DNA of 11,545 nucleotides from an uncultured Campylobacter sp. (lineage in GTDB: Bacteria; Campylobacterota; Campylobacteria; Campylobacterales; Campylobacteraceae): contig CAAHEJ010000101.1 in the NCBI GenBank assembly GCA_900772495.1, positions 1 through 11,545 of the forward strand, written 5' to 3'. The notes below the pieces were generated by a model, which did no database searches, had not been told where the DNA came from, and saw nothing but the letters and a program-made list of their open reading frames with translations. The position numbers and the translations under genes are program-made. Below, piece by piece: positions 7,235 through 11,545 of this stretch. The stretch's first letter is position 1. Each line of letters opens with the position of its first letter.

Positions 7235-7326
7235 AAGCGTAAATTTCTTGCTAGGTAAGTGCTTTTTAAAGCAAGCTTACCAAACAACGCTTATCAAGTG
7301 AGCTACAAAAGTGCGCTCAAAGCTCA
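7235..7326 (-). promoter_or_regulatory. Structured intercistronic RNA after p19 (several nested stem-loops)
   Basis: In addition to the 9-bp stem next door, this stretch holds a hairpin GGTAAG (7254-7259) TGCTTT / AAAGCA CTTACC (7276-7281) with a two-base bulge; a surrounding stem AAGCGT (7235-7240) / ACGCTT (7287-7292); a competing pairing CTTGCT (7247-7252) / AGCAAG (7270-7275); and TGAGCT / AGCTCA (7299-7304 with 7321-7326) that includes the p19 stop codon. The two mutually exclusive inner pairings resemble a switch or attenuator, but they could simply be an mRNA-stabilising element. No protein of useful size is encoded here. Confidence 0.4.
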
Positions 7327-7872
7327 TTTGGGTGTGCCTTTGTAGTCAAATTCATAGCTCACTGAAAATGGCTCAAACCACTTGCCAACGCCTGTTGCCT
7401 TGTCTGTGTGTCGTCCAAAGCCGTTTGCTTCGGGGTTTTGTATGACATAGGTTACGCGGTATTTGCCTACCTTATGCCCTGCCTTTTCTATGGCGACATT
7501 TGCGCCATAGTGCGCCCCATCTTGTGCTACCATAGGCATAAACACGCCCTCTTTGACAAGCTTTTTAGTGCTAAGATTTTCTAGCTTGTAGGCTATGCGT
7601 AGGTAGGGTATCCAGTCGCCCTCACCAAAGCCGTTTTTGTTGCCTTTGATGGCGTGAATGTCAGCTTCTAGGTGAATGTCAGCCTTTGAAGCTGCCAAAT
7701 CAATCCCGCGCGGCTCCATTTCGATGGGCGCAAGATATACAGCGGCTATTTCCATACCATTTTTTTCGATAGGCTCGCCGATAGCGACTTCTCCGCCCAT
7801 TAACTCAGCGCCAAATGCGCCACCTGCGATGACAGCTGCTGCTGCCACACTAAATAATGCTTTTTTTAACAT
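7324..7872 (-). CDS. p19: P19 periplasmic metal-binding protein of the FTR1 iron-uptake system
   Basis: A 182-residue P19 family protein (FetP/Tpd-like). Residues 1-22 form a Sec signal peptide (LKKALFSVAAAAVIAGGAFGA) and the rest is an Ig-like periplasmic domain. In the family a site built from His, Glu and Met binds copper, next to an iron site. Candidate ligands here are H67 and E69 (IHLE), M114 and H121 (an M-x6-H spacing as in FetP), and H133 or H155; E51/M52 (EMEPRG) also belong to a conserved loop. P19 dimers are thought to bind or oxidise iron in the periplasm and hand it to FTR1. ATG 7872 has an excellent ribosome site (AGGAGG) lying inside the last codons of ftr1, and the genes overlap by 23 bases, so the two are translationally coupled. 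In C. jejuni this protein is iron-repressed and needed under iron limitation. Exact ligand assignment is by family pattern only. Confidence 0.95.
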   Translation of the reverse strand: MLKKALFSVAAAAVIAGGAFGAELMGGEVAIGEPIEKNGMEIAAVYLAPIEMEPRGIDLAASKADIHLEADIHAIKGNKNGFGEGDWIPYLRIAYKLENLSTKKLVKEGVFMPMVAQDGAHYGANVAIEKAGHKVGKYRVTYVIQNPEANGFGRHTDKATGVGKWFEPFSVSYEFDYKGTPK

Positions 7873-10117
7873 TATTTTTTCCTCCTCGTGTAAATTTGTG
7901 TGTTATAAAAATGCCCACAATGAGCAAGATTAAAACCAAAAGCTGCGGAACGAGCGTTTCGTAGTAAGGGTAAAGCCCCAGCCACGCAAGCGGCTCGAAT
8001 TTGACGGGCAAAAAGCTAGGCGTGATGAATTTACCCTCGATAAGCTCTGCCACGCCCTTGCCCGTAAAGACAAAAACCATATAAAAAATAATATAAGAAG
8101 TGATATAAAAAAACTGCTTCACAGGCAGGCGAATCGCCCCTGCTTTGAGTAAAAAATACAAAATGACGATGATAAACAAGCCCACGCCAAGCCCCGCAAA
8201 GATAGCCGAAAAATCCGTGCTTGTCTTAGCGTCAAAAAATAGGGCTTGATAAAAAAGCACGGTTTCAGCACCCTCGCGATAAACAGCCAAAAACACCGCC
8301 CACCAAAGCGTGGTAGCTGAATTTTTAGAGATAGCCTCGATGGTTTGCCCCTTGATAAAATGCGACCATTTTTGATTTAAAGCGTTTGAAAGCAACCAAA
8401 AGCCCACATAAAAGAGCAGCGCAACGGCTAAAAGCATACAAACGCCTTCTATCAACTCTCTGCTTTGTGCGGCGTTTTGCTTAAATATCCACGACACCAA
8501 AAAAGCAGTGGCAAAGCTTAAAACCACGCCCGTTAAAACCGATGAATACACTATATTTAGGCGTTTTGCGTTGCCACTTTGAATGAGATATGAAACTATG
8601 GCGACAACGATGATGAGTGCCTCTAAGCCCTCTCTTATGATGATACCAAAAGCCCAGATAAAGAGCGACACGGGCGTTGAGTCTTGAATTTTATCAAGCA
8701 TTCCTGCCACAAGGGCGTTGAGCGCGTCAAAACTCTTTTGCAGCTCATCTTTTGGCGCACTCGCCTTAATGAGCGCCACGCCCTGTGAAAACTGCGCTTC
8801 GATTTTGAGCTTTATGCCACTATCAACCGCGCCGATTTTGTTTTCCATACCGCTTGCTTCAAAAATGTCCAAATACACGCTTTGCAAGGCGTTGATACTG
8901 CCTTGATTAAAGCCTACATAATCCTTTAAAATCTCATCAAGGGCGATTTTTATGTCGTTGGCAACCTTAGCGTAATCCTTGCCTGAATTTGCATTCTCAT
9001 CAAAACCCACTACTTTTATGCGCAAAAGCTGCTCGCTTGGGATTTGCGAAAAGGCATCGGCTACCAACTCTTCGACTTTTTCAAGCTCGTTTCTCAGCTC
9101 TTTTTCTGTTAAATTTTCATCATTCATTTTAACGATGAGCGCACGGATACCGCGCTGAATCCTTTTGTTTAGCCCCTTTGTGGTGTGTTGATTGACGACA
9201 ACTTCGGCTTGCGTGTTGCGATAATCCTCAAAAAGAGCTGAATTTAGCGCGTCTTTGGCGGCTTGAATTTGCCCGTGCTTAAATTCACTAGCGGCAAGTG
9301 AGAATTTAAAGGAAAGTTCGTCCATCAAAAACTGCAACTTTGGGTGCAAGCCATAGGCTGCTTGCAACTCATCGCTGATAGTCGTATCAACAGCGTTTTG
9401 CTCGCTTTGGGCTACAATTTCACTTTGGGCGGATTTTTCGCCTTGTGCGGGGCTTGAATTTGCTGAATTTTGAGTGCTGTTTTCATTTAAATTGAAGTTA
9501 TCTTGCGCTGTGCTTGAATTTATAGGGCTTTTGCCTAAATTTTGCGAAGCTGTTTCATTTTGCTGATGAAAGCCATTTTCTTGTGTGGAGTGAGTGTTTT
9601 GAGCTATGCTTTTTTCGCCACTTGCCACGCCCCCGCCCAAGCCCAAAGCCGCAAAAATAGCCGCCGCCTCATCTTGCTGCTTTTGCTGATTTTTTGCGTA
9701 AAGTGCGTCTATCTCGGCATCGCTTTTGCCATCATCGCTTTTTTCAGCCACAAGGCGAAAGCCCGTTTGTATGATGGGCGCAACCTCGTCTAAATCAAAA
9801 ATAAGCCCATCAACAAGGGCTTGAATGCGCTTAATGTCTTGCTTTTCCTTATACATACGGCTGAGATTTTTGAATTTGCGCTCCATTTTGTAGGCTTTGC
9901 GCCCTAAATTTATGCTTATGTCGCCCTCCATACTCTCAAAGTGCTGAAAATACACACTATCGCTCATAGCTTTTGCCTCATCAGCCCTATTTTGCTTGTA
10001 TAGCTCAACGCTATCGTTTAAAAGTCCCTTAATCAACTCCGCCCCAGCGATATGGTCTTTTTCTTGCGCAAAGGCAAAGCCTATAAATATAAGCATTATC
10101 AACAAAATTTGTCGCAT
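7850..10117 (-). CDS. ftr1: FTR1-family iron permease with long periplasmic N-terminal region (Cj1658-like)
   Basis: A 755-residue iron permease. Residues 1-18 are a signal peptide (MRQILLIMLIFIGFAFAQ). Residues 19-480 are periplasmic and helical, with three related helical units (about 35-115, 265-358, 385-478) and an Asn/Gln/Ser-rich linker (about 165-245). The C-terminal 270 residues form the seven-helix FTR1 domain with both iron-carrying motifs, REGLE at 495-499 and REGAE at 614-618, plus a further acidic pair near 554-557. The glutamates of REGxE carry iron through the inner membrane. I chose ATG 10117, not the upstream in-frame start at 10180, because AAGGA sits seven bases before it and it begins the signal peptide exactly. 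The gene overlaps p19 by 23 bases. It is longer than the C. jejuni protein (about 700 residues by memory), the linker being the likely difference. GATAA/TTATC repeats upstream suggest Fur control. Confidence 0.93.
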   Translation of the reverse strand: MRQILLIMLIFIGFAFAQEKDHIAGAELIKGLLNDSVELYKQNRADEAKAMSDSVYFQHFESMEGDISINLGRKAYKMERKFKNLSRMYKEKQDIKRIQALVDGLIFDLDEVAPIIQTGFRLVAEKSDDGKSDAEIDALYAKNQQKQQDEAAAIFAALGLGGGVASGEKSIAQNTHSTQENGFHQQNETASQNLGKSPINSSTAQDNFNLNENSTQNSANSSPAQGEKSAQSEIVAQSEQNAVDTTISDELQAAYGLHPKLQFLMDELSFKFSLAASEFKHGQIQAAKDALNSALFEDYRNTQAEVVVNQHTTKGLNKRIQRGIRALIVKMNDENLTEKELRNELEKVEELVADAFSQIPSEQLLRIKVVGFDENANSGKDYAKVANDIKIALDEILKDYVGFNQGSINALQSVYLDIFEASGMENKIGAVDSGIKLKIEAQFSQGVALIKASAPKDELQKSFDALNALVAGMLDKIQDSTPVSLFIWAFGIIIREGLEALIIVVAIVSYLIQSGNAKRLNIVYSSVLTGVVLSFATAFLVSWIFKQNAAQSRELIEGVCMLLAVALLFYVGFWLLSNALNQKWSHFIKGQTIEAISKNSATTLWWAVFLAVYREGAETVLFYQALFFDAKTSTDFSAIFAGLGVGLFIIVILYFLLKAGAIRLPVKQFFYITSYIIFYMVFVFTGKGVAELIEGKFITPSFLPVKFEPLAWLGLYPYYETLVPQLLVLILLIVGIFITHKFTRGGKNNVKKSII

Positions 10118-10139
10118 TATTTCGTCCTTAATTTGATAT

Positions 10140-10160
10140 ATTTTTGATAAAATCAAAAAT
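10140..10160 (-). promoter_or_regulatory. 21-bp palindrome in the ftr1 leader
   Basis: ATTTTTGAT AAA ATCAAAAAT is a perfect inverted repeat with 9-base arms and a three-base centre, ending 23 bases before the ftr1 ATG. Its TTGAT/ATCAA half-sites resemble those of the Fur-like repeats 40 bp upstream, so it could be another operator, or a weak hairpin in the mRNA leader. AT-richness makes chance palindromes common. Confidence 0.4.
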
Positions 10161-10170
10161 TTTTCGTGAG

Positions 10171-10179
10171 AGTTTAGCA
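10171..10179 (-). promoter_or_regulatory. Candidate promoter for ftr1-p19
   Basis: The minus strand reads TGCTAAACT (10179 to 10171), an extended -10 pattern with two mismatches in the hexamer. A start site near 10163 would place the GATAAnnnTTATC box at about -35 to -47 and the 21-bp palindrome just downstream, so bound repressor would flank or cover the promoter. Other AT-rich hexamers nearby could serve instead. Confidence 0.35.
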
Positions 10180-10196
10180 AATTTAATCTTAAATTT

Positions 10197-10232
10197 AGAT
10201 AAAAGTTATCAATATCTAAGTTGTATTGATAA
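10197..10232 (-). promoter_or_regulatory. Fur-like operator array upstream of ftr1
   Basis: Two overlapping symmetric elements: GATAA AAG TTATC (10198-10210), which matches the inner core of the 7-1-7 Fur consensus TGATAATnATTATCA at 11 of 14 positions over 10197-10211; and TTATCAATA (10206-10214) with its perfect inverted copy TATTGATAA (10224-10232), nine bases apart. The TTATC half-site is shared. The p19 locus is iron- and Fur-regulated in C. jejuni, which supports the reading. Assigning Fur and not another Fur-family protein such as PerR is inference. Confidence 0.6.
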
Positions 10233-10261
10233 AAAAATTTTCAAAGCCCAAATTTTAGGGC
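10231..10261 (-). terminator. Weak terminator candidate after the small acidic gene
   Basis: GCCC (10246-10249) and GGGC (10258-10261) pair around an 8-base AT loop. On the minus strand the stem is followed by TTTGAAAATTTTTTT (10245 to 10231). The stem is short, but the position, 31 bases after the stop at 10292 and just before the ftr1 operator, is right for a terminator. Confidence 0.4.
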
Positions 10262-10291
10262 ATTAAAAAGGCAGTTTTTTTAAAATTTGGA

Positions 10292-10468
10292 TTATTCGTT
10301 CAAGTCATCGCCCACTTTTGAGGTTACTTCAAGCAAGTCAAAAGCATCGATGAATTGATCTAAATTTTCATAATGCAGCACCAACTCTTCAAGCAAAAGC
10401 TCTATGTCATCGCGGTTTAGCTCTAAATAAGCCGTTCTATCGTTTGGATTTTCAACCCTTACAACCAT
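10292..10468 (-). CDS. Small acidic protein of unknown function (58 residues)
   Basis: ATG at 10468 opens a 58-codon reading frame ending in TAA at 10292. The product begins MVVRVENPNDRTAYLEL and is strongly acidic: 16 Asp/Glu against 4 Lys/Arg, with no Cys. A run of hydrophobic residues spaced by acids (DDIELLLEELVLHYENL, 20-36) predicts amphipathic helices. It has no signal peptide or membrane helix, so it should be cytosolic, perhaps a partner-binding or anti-type small protein. Support for a real gene: AAGGA six bases before the ATG, an exact TATAAT promoter 35 bases upstream, a terminator candidate behind it, and normal codon use for the window. It lies between the thiamine operon and the iron locus. 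I do not recognise the family and assign no function. Confidence 0.75.
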   Translation of the reverse strand: MVVRVENPNDRTAYLELNRDDIELLLEELVLHYENLDQFIDAFDLLEVTSKVGDDLNE

Positions 10469-10502
10469 ATTTTATCCTTTATTATGTCAAATTTAATGCG
10501 TG

Positions 10503-10508
10503 ATTATA
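10503..10508 (-). promoter_or_regulatory. TATAAT promoter for the small acidic gene
   Basis: The minus strand has an exact TATAAT (10508 to 10503) behind a TTTTTAG tract, fitting the Campylobacter sigma-70 -10 pattern though without the extended TG. A start near 10496 gives a leader of about 28 bases containing the AAGGA ribosome site. It lies 23 bases after the stop of the tenI-like gene. Confidence 0.65.
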
Positions 10509-10530
10509 CTAAAAATTTCTAAGATTAAGC

Positions 10531-11139
10531 TTATTGATTCAGTTTTTTTGCACAATTTTGCACATATTCTTTTAATTTCGCACTTTGTATAAGCGCGCCT
10601 TTCATACAAGCCCCAGCAACGCCAGCACCTTTAAGAAGTGCGATATTTTCAGCATTTATGCCGCCCACAGCGTAGATAGGAATGGTGCTTTGCTCGCAAA
10701 TTTGAGCAAGCATATCAAGCCCGCGTGGCGGCAACAAGGGCTTTGCCAGCGTTTCAAAGATATGCCCAAAAAGCGCGTAATGGCAATTAAATTCCATAGC
10801 CTCCAAAAGCTCATCACTGCTATGCACCGAAGTGCCGATGAGATGAAAATACCGCACCACTCGTGGTTCGGCTCGCAAAATATCAAGCGGACAGTGAAAA
10901 TAACGATGATTTAACTTTAATGCAACCTTATCAAAGCTGTGTAAAAAGCAGGTGAGTTTGTGTTTTTTGCAAATTTTAAGCACCTCTTTTGCTAAGTCGT
11001 AGTAGTCATTTTCACGCATATCCTTTTCGCGCAAGATGAGTGCATCGACTTTTGCTCGCCCTAGCCTTGCCACAAAGTCTAAAAAATCGCCCTTTACAGC
11101 CTGTCTATCGCTAATAGCGATGATTTTTTTGTCCCACAT
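10531..11139 (-). CDS. tenI: TenI-like thiazole tautomerase (ThiE/TenI family)
   Basis: A 202-residue TIM-barrel protein of the ThiE/TenI family. Motifs in order: DALILREKDM (33-42), GTSVHS (102-107), GHIFETLAK (125-133) followed by PPRGL, and AVGGINAEN (157-165) with a phosphate-type loop GVAGACMKGA (173-182). The GHIFET motif, with H126 at the place of the catalytic His of Bacillus TenI, and the K-x5-RGL spacing fit TenI better than thiamine phosphate synthase ThiE. TenI converts the thiazole product of ThiG to its aromatic carboxylate tautomer. It follows thiH, as in C. jejuni (Cj1043c beside thiH). I prefer ATG 11139, with AAGGG upstream, over GTG 11157, which has no ribosome site and would add MNLRDK. 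A small ACGC/GCGT hairpin lies at 11156-11167. ThiE-type synthase activity remains possible. Confidence 0.82.
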   Translation of the reverse strand: MWDKKIIAISDRQAVKGDFLDFVARLGRAKVDALILREKDMRENDYYDLAKEVLKICKKHKLTCFLHSFDKVALKLNHRYFHCPLDILRAEPRVVRYFHLIGTSVHSSDELLEAMEFNCHYALFGHIFETLAKPLLPPRGLDMLAQICEQSTIPIYAVGGINAENIALLKGAGVAGACMKGALIQSAKLKEYVQNCAKKLNQ

Positions 11140-11195
11140 TTTGTCCCTTAAATTCACGCTTTTGCGTTTTAAATTTGTTAAATTTGCCCCAAAAT

Positions 11196-11545
11196 TCAGC
11201 CCACATACAAGGCATCGCTCATCACAGCTTGTAAATTCGCCCTTTTTATCGCGCTCATCACCTCACTAACCGAACGAGAGTCTGAAATCTCAAACTGCTC
11301 ATCGCCTTTTTTTGTCCCAGCCCTCTTGCCAACGCCCACAGATACGCCAGCTGAAATTTTTGTCGCGGCGATTTTAATGGCATTGTCGCGAAAGTTAGCG
11401 TCCTCTCGCGTGGAGATAGTGATATTTGCGAAAGGCAAAAAGAGCCTATACGCGCACATTACTTGCAACAAGCGGCTTTGAGTTACTTCTCGTGGCGAAA
11501 TTTTGCGGTTGCCTAAAATCGGGCGCAGGCGCGGTGCGGAGAGTG
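11196..11545 (-). CDS. thiH: ThiH (tyrosine lyase, thiazole synthesis), C-terminal part only
   Basis: The reading frame enters from the window edge and stops with TGA at 11196, giving 116 C-terminal residues. They match the end of ThiH, the radical SAM enzyme that cleaves tyrosine to dehydroglycine for the thiazole of thiamine: SAPRLRPILGNRKISPREVTQ..., then AYRLFLPFANITISTRED, FRDN, KISAGVSVGVG, and EQFEISDSRSVSEV near the end. The radical SAM cysteines lie in the missing N-terminal part. An apparent start at 11471 (TTG) is not real because the family sequence continues upstream of it. It is followed after about 56 bases by the TenI-like gene, so this is the 3' end of a thiSFGH-type operon. 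Confidence 0.92.
   Translation of the reverse strand, partial: LSAPRLRPILGNRKISPREVTQSRLLQVMCAYRLFLPFANITISTREDANFRDNAIKIAATKISAGVSVGVGKRAGTKKGDEQFEISDSRSVSEVMSAIKRANLQAVMSDALYVG

Noticed and set aside
9542..9793. Plus-strand reading frame of 83 codons with a hydrophobic stretch opposite ftr1
   Set aside because: It is antisense to the low-complexity linker and helical region of ftr1, with no ribosome site or family resemblance; it is a by-product of biased codon use.
7850..10180. Longer ftr1 reading frame starting at 10180
   Set aside because: The extra 21 residues have no ribosome site, would run through the palindrome and promoter region, and precede a complete signal peptide that starts at 10117 with AAGGA at the right distance.
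10531..11157. GTG start at 11157 for the TenI-like gene
   Set aside because: No ribosome site is present before it; ATG 11139 has AAGGG at good spacing and begins right at the first barrel strand.
11156..11167. ACGC/GCGT hairpin between thiH and the TenI-like gene
   Set aside because: Only four base pairs around a four-base loop, with no T tract; too weak to call a terminator or riboswitch.
11196..11471. A separate 91-residue gene starting at 11471
   Set aside because: ThiH similarity continues upstream in the same frame to the window edge; the TTG is internal.
1..11545. CRISPR arrays, insertion sequences, tRNA or rRNA genes
   Set aside because: No regularly spaced direct repeats, no transposase reading frame or terminal repeats, and no cloverleaf-like stretch were seen; gaps between genes are too short for rRNA.

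Overview
The window looks like Campylobacter or a close relative (Campylobacterota). Evidence: AT-rich DNA full of AAATTT-type words, extended -10 promoters (TGnTAtAAT) behind T-rich tracts with no clear -35, short AAGGA-type ribosome sites, and a gene set matching the C. jejuni P19/FTR1 iron locus (Cj1658 to Cj1665 as I recall it) together with a thiamine-thiazole operon end. Base composition appears higher in GC than C. jejuni, so a different species is likely. The species call is inference. All recognised genes lie on the minus strand, so transcription runs from high to low coordinates.

Layout in transcription order. (1) 11545-10531: 3' end of thiH, then a TenI-like thiazole tautomerase; these close a thiamine biosynthesis operon. 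(2) 10468-10292: a 58-residue, very acidic orphan protein with its own TATAAT promoter. (3) 10291-10118: intergenic control region with GATAA/TTATC half-sites that resemble a Fur operator. (4) 10117-7324: ftr1 (membrane iron permease with a large periplasmic N-terminal part) overlapping p19 (periplasmic metal-binding protein). (5) 7323-7113: a structured 211-bp gap with several stem-loops, three TTGATAA repeats and an internal promoter. (6) 7112-1629: a tightly packed six-gene set: DUF2318/YHS membrane protein, two MacB/FtsX-type ABC permeases, one ABC ATPase, and two thioredoxin-fold lipoproteins. (7) 1596-982: NimA-like split-barrel flavoprotein with its own promoter. (8) 933-1: agmatine deiminase, cut by the window edge just before its catalytic cysteine.

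How the genes may work together. P19 and FTR1 are the known core of a high-affinity iron uptake system: P19 binds metal in the periplasm and FTR1 carries iron across the inner membrane by REGxE glutamates. The six genes after the gap have CxxC pairs, a cysteine-rich membrane protein and a LolCDE/MacB-type ABC machine without a substrate-binding protein. They look like a periplasmic redox or metal-handling accessory module rather than a second classical importer. Their exact role is not settled, and this is the most interesting part of the window. The double control (Fur-like sites in front of ftr1, hairpins plus a new promoter in front of the DUF2318 gene) suggests the core and the accessory module can be expressed at different levels.
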